Assembly: GCA_004352715.1 (NCBI GenBank)
Contig: SCFE01000074.1
Location: forward strand, 1,615,502 to 1,679,501
Direction of reading: 5' to 3'
DNA from: Hofstenia miamia
Lineage: Eukaryota; Xenacoelomorpha; Acoela
DNA: 64,000 nucleotides
Shown: piece by piece, positions 1 through 14,500 of the stretch
Layout of the letters: each line of letters opens with the position of its first letter
How positions within the stretch are numbered: position 1 is the stretch's first letter
Translations under genes and position numbers: made by a program
The notes under the pieces: model-generated
Databases searched by the model: none
Seen by the model: only the letters and a program-made list of their open reading frames with translations
Told to the model about the DNA's origin: nothing

Positions 1-12
1 ATATATATATAA

Positions 13-272
13 ATACCTCCCTCTATGTATTTTTTCCACATAACCATATAAGCTGAATTTCCCACATAAATTCCTGAATTTTTGTAGGACATAGTCTTTT
101 GGTAGTCACTACCTTCATGCAAAATATTTAAGGGATCGATGGATTTTTTAGGGAGTAATAGCCAAAAAGTTAATTTTCGGCCAAAATCCCTCTATGTAGT
201 ATGGACAATTTTTCTCCCCTCCCTCTATGTAGCGGTTTTTTGCAAAAAACCATACTACGGAGAGGGAGGTAT
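13..272. repeat. MITE with TACCTCC terminal inverted repeats, copy 1
   Basis: The left end reads AATACCTCCCTCTATGTA and the right end is its inverse with two mismatches (about 251-272). A further inverted copy of the end at 216-266 makes a near-palindromic hairpin with arms of about 23 bases. The left ~90 bases match the inverted right end of the element at 15360-15586, so these are two copies of one non-autonomous DNA transposon family. There is no coding capacity. Superfamily not recognised. Confidence 0.6.
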
Positions 273-1892
273 TAGTATATATATATATTTCGCGCTTTCT
301 GCTATGGAAAATGCAAAAACCTTACATTTGGCGGGAAACGGTCCGAAATTTCTAAGGCATTTAGAGGGCATCGCACTTTTCCCCCAAAAACCCCTGGGTT
401 TAACCAGTGCATCTGAACAAAATATCATTCGATCATACTTTTAATCAGTACTACTACTAAAGTGCAACGCACCAAGCCCTAGCAAGAAAAAATTAATGGA
501 TTCTTAAATTTCTGTCATGTGAAGACATCTTTTTGTATTTATTATATTGAGTCATGCAATTTTAACGTTATATTTTAACTACATATTTTACTGATTGACT
601 TATGTGAAAATAGTTTACAGCAGATATCGTGCAATCTGTTTAAGTAGTGATATCTTGGATTTTTTCTTATTTATTGGCCCAAATTTTTAGAAATCTTCAG
701 GGATGAAAACCTAATTTCAAAAACATGAATAATAACTTATTTCTTTTAATATGATTTCTAGTGTTGTATTATTTAGAAGAAAAATGTAATATATTAATGA
801 TCATCTTAACGGATTGTTCATTACTTTCATAGTCAAATATTAGTAATTAAATAATTTTGCATATTTTACAAATATCTTTTAAATATTCAGCTAAGTGCGC
901 TTCTAGTATTTCAAAAACACTGTAAGGTTTATATATCAATTTGATTCTGTGACAATGTTGTAGGTTACACATTTTTCCGGTTTTCATACGTATATAGCGT
1001 ATATTATATTAATGTCTATTTCTAAACATATTTCCATTCGTTTGTAGCAAATTGAATTTATATTTGAATAAAAAATATTTTAAATTATAAAGGTCAACAA
1101 CGCCATGGTTAACAATATAAATTCAATTTAGACGTTTTGTAATTGAATTGATATTTTTAAACAAGTTTTTGACTGTATTTATTCCAAACAGCATTTGTAA
1201 GATATATTTTTTACAATTAAGTTTAGCAATTTTATCCATAAAAAGTTTGTTTTCAAAAAAGCAAGTAGTTAGTGATTTGCTAAACTTTCTTATTTTGTCT
1301 ACTATCTGATGCACTTTGTAGGAAAAATTGTAACTGTACTATATTATAGCTAATTTCAAAGCGCAAAATGATGTTTGTTTTTTATGGAAACAATTGAGGT
1401 AGTTAGTTATGTAACTAAATCAAATTCTTCCATGCAAATAGTTTTACCACATTTTTTTTATTAGCCAATGCTTTGTTTTAATCAATTTTTGAAATAAAGA
1501 AGCATTATTGGGGTGTATTGAAATGTAATTTATTTGCGACTAATAGATAAGCCGTATGTGACGTCATCGTATTTTTATCGAGTTAAATTCCATGACTCAC
1601 TCATTAAATGTTTCTGACATTTACTGTAAAAGTTTGAGTTTACTGTCATTGCTTTAGCTAACATTTCGCCATGTCTTTTCTAAGTCTGTGGTAATTTTTT
1701 TAAAATATCTTACTAATGATATGGTAAATATATATCTATTAAAGACGTATATTAAGTTTCGATCTACACTTTTTAAATGATTTAGTTAATTCTGCTGCAG
1801 GCTTATCACTCTCACTATTGCCTTATTCTTTACCATTTTGGTATACAGGTTTGTTTAGTTAGTAAATCTAAACGTTCGTTTATTATAATTAG
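273..1892. other. AT-rich stretch upstream of first recognised exon
   Basis: I see no convincing coding sequence here. A possible 41-base exon at about 1800-1840 lies between CTGCAG and GTATAC. It would join the 1893 exon in the right phase through a 52-base intron, but its translation is not informative. The first exon I trust begins in mid-codon, so the gene's 5' part lies upstream, in this stretch or outside the window. Confidence 0.4.
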
Positions 1893-4800
1893 GCTATCCA
1901 CATTTACCGTCGGCTGCTTATCCATCAACAACACTGGCTGCTGCAGCGGCAGCTGCGTCTATTCGGCACCCTACAGCCGCCAATTATTTACCGCCTGCGC
2001 TGCATTATCCTAGTTTGCTTACTGCTCATATTCCGACACCCAATATACTTGGTATACAATGCTCATGCGAACAATGTCGACTAAGCACTACGTAAGTTTG
2101 ACTACAACCATTCAATTAGTAGTTGGTTTAAGCGAAAAGCTGTTGCTAGTTTTACACGAATCATTCGTCAATTCATTATTTACATACTAGGACTACCAAA
2201 AGGGGTCACTTGCACTCAATTAGTCCAAGTCATCGCAAGTGTTGATATTGAACTTGTGTTGGCCAATTGCGAAGGCATTATTAAATTTTAAAGCGTTTGA
2301 TCCATTAAAAGAGCTCTTTTTGTTGAGCTCAAAATCTGCAGCTAAACAATAGAAATATTTATTTTGTATTTGGGCCTGTCATTAGTTTTTAACAGATATG
2401 TTTTGATTTTTATATAATTATGCCATCATAAACTACTTGTTTCACTTAATGCAAATTAAATTTATAACAAAATGAAATGTGCAGATACATAATTAAGCTT
2501 TTTAACATTTAGTTAGATCATAATTAATAAATTTCAGCAAAATGGCAAGCCCATTTTCAAATTTAAGTACGATAAATAATTTAGTGGAAAATGGTTTGGT
2601 AGTCTGTCAATAAATTCATCTTAATTAAACATGTAATATACAATATGCAGAAATATAAATTGTCAAAATGAATTTATTCAGTTTTGAGTGAACCGTAAAC
2701 GTTATTTAGTTCTGCTACTTCAACTGCGACAACAACGGTTGTACACTCTTCGTCGTCGTCGACGCCGGTTTTAGGTAATGTTCTTGGATATCCACGGAAA
2801 CCAGATAGTGATTCACGGGGCTTTCCATTTCGCAGAGACAAACAAGTTGAAAAACCTGAAACAAAGCCGTCGTTAAGAAGGCTCTCATCTTCTAGTTCTC
2901 CAGGTCTTTCCATCAAAGAAACAAGTATTATTTAATTTTACATTTTTCGTGATTCAGTATAAAATAATCATTCTATTTTATAATGAAATTCTGCGTTCGC
3001 CTAATGATAGCGCCAATTTTATTTTTTAGGCACGGAATCGGGAGGTTATTTGGATTCCAAATCACTGCAACAGCAACATTTACCACCAAAAATGCGACGT
3101 AAGCTCGAACAGCCTTTTTATCCTACCTCCACCTTTTCCTCAAGTTCACAAAATGAAGCTGCGTTAGCTTATGCTTCATCTAGTCTTACAGCTGCCGTTG
3201 CTGCGGAAATCGCGGCGAATTATGCCAGTAAAGTTCGCTCTAGCACAACTACAAGGTATTTCACATTTACTTTGTTAAACCAGACAGTTCTTCTTTAGAA
3301 AAGAGTAAACATGTTTTTTAACCCTCACAGCGCCTACAACGTACACGTACGCTCTCGCCTAGTTTGTGTCTAAGCCCCCATGGCGTAATTTTACGCACTC
3401 ATATTTTTTCACCTTTTTAAGATATATCCGAAGTAATAATAGAACCTTTTTTAAACAAACCCAATTAAAAAAGTTTTTATTATCAAATAGGTACTTACAA
3501 ATCAAGTTTCCATCATTAGCTATAGGCGCATTTTGAGAAAATTAAGAGACGCTCTAAGGGTTAATTGCAAATTATAATTAGAAATAGTGTCTTTTTTAGT
3601 GATAAAAGTAGATATATAATAAAATCACTCTACAAACGAATATTTACATGGCGTACTTTTCACTTATCTCCTGAATTTGTGCCCATGTCCGGCCCGTGTC
3701 CATAAAAATGCGCCCGCTTATTTGTCGATGTCTATATCCCTTGCGACTTATACCCATAGCTATATGTTATTTAAACTAAAATAACTTAACCCAATGTATT
3801 TTATATCAAAAATCAAATTCAGTTTCAGTGCTTTTGTTGACATCACTGAAAATTTTAATTTTTTAAATACCATGTCATAATTAACCAATTGTGCATCCAA
3901 TTATATATATATATAGATATATTATTTATGTTTTTAGGACTACAAACAGACGTCGATCTTCATCTACAGAACCAACCAGGAGACGAGGTTCTTTGGGACT
4001 TGCTGGTTCCAAAGATAGACAGCTTTCAGATTTTGACTATGATCGAATTATTGATGTTGTAGTCGCTAAGAAACATCATGACATTGTACAATTACGCCAA
4101 GCTAATCAGTCGATGCCGCTAACATATGTCCATGATCCTTGTAGCCATATTGGTAATTTCATATTATTTATGAACCCTTCTGTACATTAAAAGGAAATTG
4201 CAATACACAATGAAGCATACATTTATATACCAACCAAACACAATGTACTCTTTTTAACTAGGTGACACTAATCTATGTTTGTCAGTAACTTACATTTCAA
4301 ATATTTTCAAAACAATCTAAATAGGTCACATTTATAACACAAGTAAACTGAAAGTTAATCCTATTTCTACAGTGTTGCTCTTATCCAAGCCTGTTAAGAA
4401 ATATTGAAAGCCTTTCCATGAACATATCTCTGGGCTTGAGCCCATAATGATTTGTTCAAGTACATTCAAATAAAGTTTTTTTCAATGAGAAATCCATATC
4501 TAGTGTTCAGATAATGACGCGGTCTAATGCCCATGGGAGCAACAACTACCGTGAAATATTTTGTTTTCTGGAAAAAACTATGTAAGTCCCGTTCAGGCAA
4601 GCCGTGCGCAAAATCAGTGGTTGTCACGCGGTAGACGCAGTAACCTATGACTTCGCGCAAATGTGCGATTGCACGGGACAGAGCCGGGTCGCGAATTTAA
4701 ACCGAAAAAGAAAGTGGAGACAATTCTCTCTCTTATGGTGTTTTCAGATTTTAAATATCTTTATTAGTTCGGGAGCGTTTAAAAATTATTTTTGGAAACT

Positions 4801-5520
4801 ATTACTGATATTGAAAAAATCCCAGTAAAATTAGGGTTAAAAAGCAGCTGATAGCACATCATTATAATAATATTGTATCATATTTATTAAAAAGAACTTT
4901 CTACCCCTGATGTAACTGGCCCGAATGTGACTTTCATTCGGATCGGATCGAATCGGATTCTACCCGATAGCCGCCACCGCGGCATCACTGCGCTAAATAT
5001 ATCGCAATGATTGAAGCAGTGCAGTTGTTAAACTTTGATATATTTAGATTCCAGTGTGGCAGCGACTTCCTCTCATTATGTATCAGCGTCCAGTGAGCCT
5101 ATTTGTATGCCAATAATCTCCACTCCTTCGACACCAACAGTAGTTTCTAGTGAACTACTTTTACAAACTTTGTCTCCAGTATCACCACCAGTTATCGAAA
5201 GGATCTCACCACCAGTCACCACCACATCGGAAAGCCTAACCATAGGTCACTACACTGTAGGTTTCTCGAGAGGACTTTTTGATTATTTTTTGATTTAGTT
5301 TTCATCCTTGTCTCCTAATAGTACAACAACTACTGCAAGTATTACACATCCCATAAACCATTCATTGATTTCGCCGCCATTGGATGCTGCCCGCAGAAGC
5401 TGCACTTTCAACAGATGAAGACTCTGCTTCGTCGGATTCAACCATTTGTCCAGAAAGTCCACCTTTAGTTATTTCTTACACAAAAGAGACTCTTTATGAA
5501 TTTTGCCATCGTCAATATGC
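1893..5520 (+). CDS. BAHCC1/TNRC18: Low-complexity N-terminal exon block of the BAH gene
   Basis: Six exons encode a disordered, compositionally biased region. It has a run of seven alanines in the first exon, a Cys-rich patch (IQCSCEQCRL) at its end, Thr/Ser runs in exons 2 and 5, a second Ala-rich stretch in exon 3, and a basic segment followed by DFDYDRIIDVVVAKKHHD in exon 4. Exons 5 and 6 are Ser/Pro-rich and are separated by a 42-base intron (5257-5298). Similar composition is usual in the long N-terminal parts of BAHCC1 and TNRC18. Exon 6 reads correctly on both sides of a CCC run at 5390-5392 only if one C is dropped, which restores an Ala/Glu-rich reading frame. This may be a sequencing error or a real lesion. 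Confidence 0.8.
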
Positions 5521-8500
5521 GTAAGAATCTTTAATTCTATTATTTTGTTTGTATGATGTATGGTATGGCTATCTGAACTTGATTGGCTATTAATTCTGTG
5601 TAATGGATTTGAAAACTAACATTTTATATGATATATCTTGGGTTTCTTAGATGATTAAGCATCACACTTGGCTTATGCACTCCCAATTTATGTACATATG
5701 CCTTCCAAACCCCTCGATTAACCACAGAATTGATTGTTTTTATTTTATTCTCGTTTCATTTCAGAGCATAGTTTTTTATTTAATCATAATGTAGTGTTAC
5801 GGTCATGTGAATAAATCTTTCACATTCACTTAGTAATCAAATTTTGCAGTTTTAATTTTAAGATGAGGTAGTTAGCTAACGGGTTTGGTATATTCTAACC
5901 TAATCCGGTACCTTTCAAGTCAAGATGATTAATGATCATGATAATTTTAGTTTAATTTTACGTATTTAGACTAAAACGGATTAACTCTAGGTAAAGTCCA
6001 TTTTAAAAAAAACTAAGAAAAGCAAACTATATTTACAATGATAGTTTTTAAAGCAAGGCGTAACACACAAAGTAACATTACAAGCGTCACACATTTGCTT
6101 CCTCTTCGAATTGTTTCCCTTCGCGGCTCTCCACGGTGCATTCACACACTGGCTTGTTGGGCTTGTTTTTTCTGTCTTTTAGTGATATTTCCATGAGATA
6201 ATGTCCAAGTGATTTAAATCTACCGGGATGAGGAGTAAATTAAGGTCTTCCTATTCTTACAGTAGACAGTAACTGTCAATATCTTTCGATGTAGTGTTTT
6301 TGATTATCTGCAGTTTGAATTCGATAGGTTGCATTGCAGACCCTCGATATTCTAAAATAGAATGTGACGCCAAGATGATGGTTTAAGCTCTCAATTTTAA
6401 ACTTATTTTTGCGGATGTATATTCGAGATAATTTCTTAACACGTTCACTGCCGGCCACGTGATGATGTGTTGCTAGCTAATGCCCTAACATAGAAGATAT
6501 AACGCCATATCACGCGCTGGCGCGAGATCGGCAGCGAACGTGTTAAGAGTTTAATATGCGTTTAACCCTTTGACGCATATTGGGTATACAAAGATCCAAC
6601 ATTGTTTTCGTTTTTTGGATGGATATATAATTTTCAATCCAATTTCTTATTGCATTGTGATACAATAGACTTGAACTGTAGGTTGCTTCTTGCTTCCAGG
6701 ATTGATAAACAGGAACGTTCACTTAAGAATTATTAATATCAAATGTAAACTGAATGCAAGTTTTGAATTATTATGTCAACAAGTAAAATATGTTGCAGCA
6801 ACACCCATTTTTGCAACTTGATATCCGACAAGTATAATTTGGGAAAAATATTTTTTAATCATTTTTAAATCAGATGCTCAGTTTTACTAAACATTTTCAG
6901 CACTACCACGACATTTTTTAAGCAAAACTAAACTATAAAATTTATTTTTGCTGGCAGTTTTGTTGGTTAGGCATACTAGAAAAAATAATCATTGACTTTT
7001 TTTGTATTTACGTTAAGTTTTATGCAAAAAAATCACTGCATACTGAAATTAATTCATAAAATTACTTTATATGTGTAGGGTTATGTTATGAATCAATTCC
7101 AGTGTACAGTTAGTTTTTTTACTTTTAATTCATATAGAGTTTCTGTTAACTGTAATTAGATTGCATTTGTGTTTACATGCCTGAAAGGTGAAAGGGTTAA
7201 AGCTTTTTTCTACTTTTTTCTAGCGATGTAAGTGAGCGTAGTTGTTTCAATTGTCAAAATATTCAATTCAATATTTAAATAATTTTAAAATTCCTTTCTT
7301 TCAACTATGTAAATTTATTCTAGTGCGAAATTTTAACAAATTGAAATATCGCGCGTAATTGGATTATCAAGATGTAAACGGCTAGAATTCATCTCGTCAA
7401 CCGCATTTCACTAAAATCCATTTTTTCTTCAGAGTTAGTTGCCGCTTAATTTCTAAAAAAATTCTTGTTAAAGCTTTGGCACATAGTTCAATATTGACTA
7501 TTCCGACAGTGACCTTCTTCGTCAACTCAAAGTAACTTTGTTGAATTTGTCGAGAGGAATATTGGTGGAAATCTCCATTTTTCCACCCTCCATATTGAAC
7601 TCACTAACTTGCAAAAATGTGATGGAGTTCTGCAAAGGTTTGCTGCGTTATTGATGATAATTTGTCAACGTGCTTGGGTAAATTCAGGTCCTGCGTTACT
7701 TGAAACCGCGTTTTGAATCCTATGCCACGAGTACAGACTTTACAGACCAAGTTACAGGCAGTTGCACGTAAGCAGTCGAATTCCGACACGTAGTGATCCA
7801 ACAACACCGTTGTGGATGGCTTAGCTTTTGACATTATATATGGCAGTAGACTCCTTTTTACAGATGATGAGCATTGAGTGAGGTGAAACCGTTAATAACA
7901 ATATCAACAACAAAAAGACTTTATTCACCTTTACGGCAGTTTATACAAATACAATTTTAAATATATTAACTTAACAATAATTAAAACATAAGAAAAGAAA
8001 ATAGATTGTCAAAATTCAAATGAGGAACAGAAGAGGACTAGACTAAGGAGTAGACGGAGGACTTAAATTGAGAAAAAGTGATGAGCACTAATCAGGTAGT
8101 TAGCAATAGGAATAATGCGAGTGAAGAAAGAATTTTGTGAGCTTTGTGATTAATGAAATATAACAGAAGTATCAGAAGGTGTAGAGTGAGAGGCGCGCCA
8201 CTAGAAATAGAGACAGAAGAGAAATAAACTTGAAAACAATCTCCCCCAGTGGCTGATTGAAATTTGTACCCGGGCGGTCACTATCAAGCTTAAGAGCGTG
8301 GCTTAATTAAAATTGCACGTTATTTAATTCAGCTTCATATTAGGGCTGAGTTTGAACCAAAAAATTATCCTGCCTTGTTCGGATTTGCATTTATTTTATC
8401 CTGTCCGGCTTTGCATTTATTTTATCCTGTCCGGATTAACTGTCATATTTTATGAAATGTAACTTCTCATATTTTCCATGTAAAATTCCTTCTGCAGGCA

Positions 8501-11500
8501 TGTATCATCAGTGAGGCAACCATCAGTTTTTTGTCTTCACGCGCATGCAATCTGTAAAGTTTTAATCAGCTAAATAGCCTATCATTAACTATTTTTTGAA
8601 CGGCATTAAAAATATAGAATAGCACAATGCATTGCAATCTCATCGTTATGTTAACATAATATGTTGTGTTCTGATATTTCCTAAGCAACGTTTATCTCTA
8701 AAAAACCTTTTCCGGTTTGGCAACGCACATTGATCTGTTTATCGAGAAAAATGAAAATTTATTGAAAATAAACTAAAAATTTCAAAAGATTTTTTCTATC
8801 TCGAAGGTAACATAAAATACTATCCTTGGTTTAAACCCTACTAGTGCCGGGCTTTTGAAGTTCTTTGAAACCCCCGTGGAACATATAGTTATCTACCTCT
8901 ATAACTGTTGATAAGATTGAGCCATTAACTTCAAATTATGGCCAGCATTGTCGTATTTCATTTAGGTTTTTGCAAATCAAATTTTTTTGTCATTTGATGA
9001 CACCACGAAATATATTTAAACATTGCGGAAAATTTCTTAATATTTTCTTATCCAACAATCAGTTAATGTACACCAGTAACAAAAACAGGCTGTGAAGCAC
9101 AATGTGCGCCAACTAGGGCTAGTGGGATTAAGCAAAATCTGTTAAAACTAATTGTTGGAATGGCAAGCATGTCGACAGCAAGCTGTGATAGAAATTTGTT
9201 CTTGTAAAAGAGGCAATCAACAGCTTGTGAAATAGTTCTAAAACCCTTTACATCTTTTGTCAAAAAGATTTGCAGGTTGTTGTTAATTATTTTAAAATAG
9301 ACCATATGGCTTGAAGATTTTGATACACTATTATGACACTGCAGCACTGCTAAAATTATTGAAAAATATAATGTTGGTGTATTCAGGGTTTTGGTCTTCA
9401 ATTTCTAATATAGGTTTTATCCGGATTTAACTGGATCTCAATTTTATCCCGCCCTGTCCTGTCCTGCCCGGATTTGTCCTGCCCTGATTATCCTATCCGG
9501 ACTCAGCCATACTTCATGCGCAGCGAAAAGCGCCCCATTCAGTGTCCCATGCATTTGATGCGATTATGCATGAATACTAAGCCCGGTAATTTACATTTCA
9601 ATACACAGTTTCGAACATAATATTTTAAATAGTAACTAAACTCTGTCTCAGTTAATNNNNNNNNNNNNNNNNNNNNNGCAGCACTGCTAAAATTATTGAA
9701 AAATATAATGTTGGTGTATTCAGGGTTTTGGTCTTCAATTTCTAATATAGGTTTTATCCGGATTTAACTGGATCTCAATTTTATCCCGCCCTGTCCTGTC
9801 CTGCCCGGATTTGTCCTGCCCTGATTATCCTATCCGGACTCAGCCATACTTCATGCGCAGCGAAAAGCGCCCCATTCAGTGTCCCATGCATTTGATGCGA
9901 TTATGCATGAATACTAAGCCCGGTAATTTACATTTCAATACACAGTTTCGAACATAATATTTTAAATAGTAACTAAACTCTGTCTCAGTTAATAAGTAAA
10001 GTCTTATATCAATAATTGGGGTTTTATTATAGCGTAAATACCATGGTTTTGGCTCGAATTAGATAGTTTAGGATCTTGTGCATATTCTAAAAAAAAATGA
10101 AAATCAAAACTTGAAATTATACTCTTGTTTATATCATACTATCTCATTTTCCTAAAAAACCGGTTTACTTATTAACTGGAAGAGAGTTTAATATATCTTT
10201 ATTATTTTGTATCGAAAACTATAGGAGGTATATACATACTTAATTATTTTGGCAATCAATTGTGTTTTATGTTCTGTATTCTCAAAGAATAATGGCGATT
10301 TTCAGACAAGTTTTTCTTACTGGACAGTTGTCCGTCAATTATTCATGCTTATGCTTAATTGTTGCTTTTAGACACATGCTAGAAGACGTTGAATCTGCCT
10401 TAAAATTGGTATCAGATACATCGAAAGAAGATCAAGAGGTTGCAGCCAAAAGAAAACTTTTGGTTCTTGAACAAAGAGTTAAGCGTAAATTAAAAATGAG
10501 ACATGCACAGTAAGATTTGGATTTAAGTAAAATCCGTCAATCATTTCAATTTAGGTTTAACAATGAAGCTAAGCGTCAAAAAATGCAAGCAACTGAAGAG
10601 AGCATCAAGGTGAGAAAAGCCTCTGCTATACCTCTGTTACTAGATACCTTTAGGAAGAAGCATCCGAAGAAACAGAAGACATTAACTTAGACCTCAATTC
10701 TCCGAAGTTATCGATAGAAAACCATTCTCCGAATACAGTCAGTGAAACTATGTCTCTCCGGTCAACCCCGACTAAAACTCCAAGTACACGCCGCAGTACT
10801 AGAGTAAGTTTTTTTATTGGAAGTGCACCATGAATGGATTTCAAACAGCCTTAAATCTTAACCATATTGTAAATAGCGTCATGTTATCTTTATGAACATA
10901 TTCTCATCGGATTTTCGGATTTTTTTCAAGTTCTGTTTATGGGTTGTGTTTCATGTGTTGTGGTCGTTCATTTACTTCCTCTCTTTTTATATGACTCCAC
11001 GAAGTGTGCTGAGATTTCGTTATGTCGGTGGATTGGCACGCCTTTTTTCATATAGATACAAGAATACGAATTTTACAAGTGTGAATAGTTCTACTGTGTG
11101 TTCTGTTAAAACTTTATATGCCGGCTTTTTTAAAAAATTATTTGATATTTCTACTTCTGCATGCAGTTTTAAGATCGATGATTCTCGATATGAAATTTCT
11201 AAAAATGATTTTAGACGTATACTCGCGGAGGTGTTATGGGTCGTCGTTCACGCGGACGTCGAAGCACACGGGGAGCTTCCGAGTTGTCAATATCATCCGA
11301 TCCAGTTTCAATACGTACTGTGAATTTAACAAGTGGCGATTTAGCCCCTGGGCAGCGCTTACTTTTACGGCAGAGTGACAATCTATATTATCCAGGTGCA
11401 CTTATCACAACCCGTACTTCCGAACTGTAAGTATAGTTTGTGTATATTATGCACAAATATGTTTCAAGTCAGCTAACAAATTTAACAAAAAGTGTTTAGA

Positions 11501-14500
11501 TATGGCATTTTAATCGACGGTCAGCGGGGTTCGAAGCCGCATATTTTGGCACAGTCAGATCTGTTTGAAAATTCTATCCTTGAAATCGTTCCGTCTAGAA
11601 TGTCACAGTTATCCGTTGGTCAAAGGGTTTGCGCCGTGTGGAGTCAGAAGCTACGATGCCTTTATCCAGGCCAAATAAGTGGTAAGTATGATTTTTGCTT
11701 TCTTTGTGTCTGCCCGCAGTGATGCATTTAGACTTTAGGAATAAATAATTAATTTTGCTTTTTGATGAATGCATCATGTCATTTGTTTAGACTCCTTCGA
11801 AGAAAGTTTTATTAATTTGTTTAGCTTGTTTCCCTGATGCCGATCCTCCTCATATCCGTGTTGATTTCGATGACGGTGATCAAGGTGAAATTCCACTCGT
11901 ACATGTTCGGCTGATTGAAGGAACTTTTAATGGTATTCTTACGTTAAAATAAAGAAATTTATTACACAAACTCTCAGTATTTGGCAGATTTCTATGTCAT
12001 TTGTATGAATATCATTTTTCTGTCACAATACTAATTTCATTGCCATCGATACTGATGTCGTGTCGTCGTTTANNNNNNNNNNNNNNNNNNNNNNNNNNNN
12101 NNNNNNNNNNNNNNNNNNNNNNNNNNNNNNNNNNNNNNNNNNNNNNNNNNNNNNNNNNNNNNNNNNNNNNNNNNNNNNNNNNNNNNNNNNNNNNNNNNNN
12201 NNNNNNNNNNNNNNNNNNNNNNNNNNNNNNNNNNNNNNNNNNNNNNNNNNNNNNNNNNNNNNNNNNNNNNNNNNNNNNNNNNNNNNNNNNNNNNNNNNNN
12301 NNNNNNNNNNNNNNNNNNNNNNNNNNNNNNNNNNNNNNNNNNNNNNNNNNNNNNNNNNNNNNNNNNNNNNNNNNNNNNNNNNNNNNNNNNNNNNNNNNNN
12401 NNNNNNNNNNNNNNNNNNNNNNNNNNNNNNNNNNNNNNNNNNNNNNNNNNNNNNNNNNNNNNNNNNNNNNNNNNNNNNNNNNNNNNNNNNNNNNNNNNNN
12501 NNNNNNNNNNNNNNNNNNNNNNNNNNNNNNNNNNNNNNNNNNNNNNNNNNNNNNNNNNNNNNNNNNNNNNNNNNNNNNNNNNNNNNNNNNNNNNNNNNNN
12601 NNNNNNNNNNNNNNNNNNNNNNNNNNNNNNNNNNNNNNNNNNNNNNNNNNNNNNNNNNNNNNNNNNNNNNNNNNNNNNNNNNNNNNNNNNNNNNNNNNNN
12701 NNNNNNNNNNNNNNNNNNNNNNNNNNNNNNNNNNNNNNNNNNNNNNNNNNNNNNNNNNNNNNNNNNNNNNNNNNNNNNNNNNNNNNNNNNNNNNNNNNNN
12801 NNNNNNNNNNNNNNNNNNNNNNNNNNNNNNNNNNNNNNNNNNNNNNNNNNNNNNNNNNNNNNNNNNNNNNNNNNNNNNNNNNNNNNNNNNNNNNNNNNNN
12901 NNNNNNNNNNNNNNNNNNNNNNNNNNNNNNNNNNNNNNNNNNNNNNNNNNNNNNNNNNNNNNNNNNNNNNNNNNNNNNNNNNNNNNNNNNNNNNNNNNNN
13001 NNNNNNNNNNNNNNNNNNNNNNNNNNNNNNNNNNNNNNNNNNNNNNNNNNNNNNNNNNNNNNNNNNNNNNNNTATATATATATATATATCACTGGAGTTA
13101 GTAACAGTTTTGTCTCATTACCACTGTCACTATATTTTCTTGGGTCTTGACAAGTTTTTTGACATTACAATCCTACTCCAGTTTTGCATAAAAATACCTT
13201 ATTACGTATAAACATTAAAGTTCCATGTACACAATTAAATTATGCTTTAATGTTAGGCCCCAGTACAACCTAAAAAATAGATTTTTCTCAAATAATAGAA
13301 TAGGCCCATTTGAACTCCAGTATTGGGTACAATTACTGAAGAATGCATGTTTCATAATAATGCGAGTGTTGGAAAGCTTTTAGAAGTTAAAGAACTTTAA
13401 TCACAAATACTAAATATACCAGAAAACTGTAGTGTTTTTAGTCGATGGTAAATGCCGATTTTTTAATACAGCTGTAATTTTATGTGCATTTTAGGTCATT
13501 CACACTTTCATTATGGAGTAGTAAAGAATGTCGTGACAAAGGAGTTTACGCAGTACTGGAGTTCACCTGTACTTTTTTTAGTCACCTCATTTACATCAGT
13601 TGGTCTAAAATGAGTGCTAGTTAGCTTCCTATATTATTTCGAAAGTTTTAAAAAACTTTGAGGAGTTAATAAAAATCCGTTCCCGTGGTCCTTAAATTAT
13701 CATCCCCCTCCCAATGAAATATTTAGTCCAACATCATACATTATAATGATTTATATATTATATGACTGTTTACGTGTGTTTAGCATCGGAATACGACATC
13801 AGACAGCCTGCTTTTTCACCTGTTGGCAGAGTAAGTTTTTCGTTGACCTTATTCACTTGTTTATTGCATTGTGTAATATTTCAGGAAATCTTTGTTGATG
13901 CTCTCACTGATTTCTCTACTGAATCCATTAGTGTAAGTGGCGATTGTTGAGTGTGTGGGCGCGCGTGTGTGTTGTCTTATCTATGTGCACCTTCCTATGA
14001 TTGAACTTTTTTCCCAACAACTTGCTGAAGCATACCGCAAAATTTAAGCCCATCATCACTTTCTACCACTGCACATGTTTTTCCGATTGTACTTTCCAAC
14101 AAAGTTTGAATGTTATCAAGTTAGAAAACAATTCATTTCTAGTTCATTGTATTGTTTTCTAATGTATGTCAACAGTTGAGAAATGTGTTTCTCATAATCA
14201 CGTTCCCCTTTAACCTTCCAAACATGATCCTCCTTTTAACTGCATTTATGTTTTGAAGAAAGTCACATTTTCCGTTTGGATATCAATTCGATATTTCATC
14301 TAGTTTAAAAAATTCATCATACCCACGTTTTATTATCTACTACTATTAACAATCTTTCTCTCCTATTTTGTGAAATTCGAATACTCACATCAAACATTGC
14401 ATTGAGGTGTGTTTACAGCTTATCAATGAATTATAATACTTCGCTGCGAAGGACAATCAATTAGAAGAACTATTGAAATCAAAATAATGCGTAATTGAGC

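Noticed and set aside
139-444. A 101-codon open frame at the window start
   Set aside because: It lies largely within the TACCTCC MITE and has low-complexity AT-rich composition.
4490-4720. Possible RNA gene in the GC-richer patch of intron 4
   Set aside because: No tRNA-like arms, internal promoter boxes or other RNA structure could be recognised.
12001-13211. Open frames of 340-383 codons spanning 12073-13072
   Set aside because: They consist almost entirely of N translated as X.
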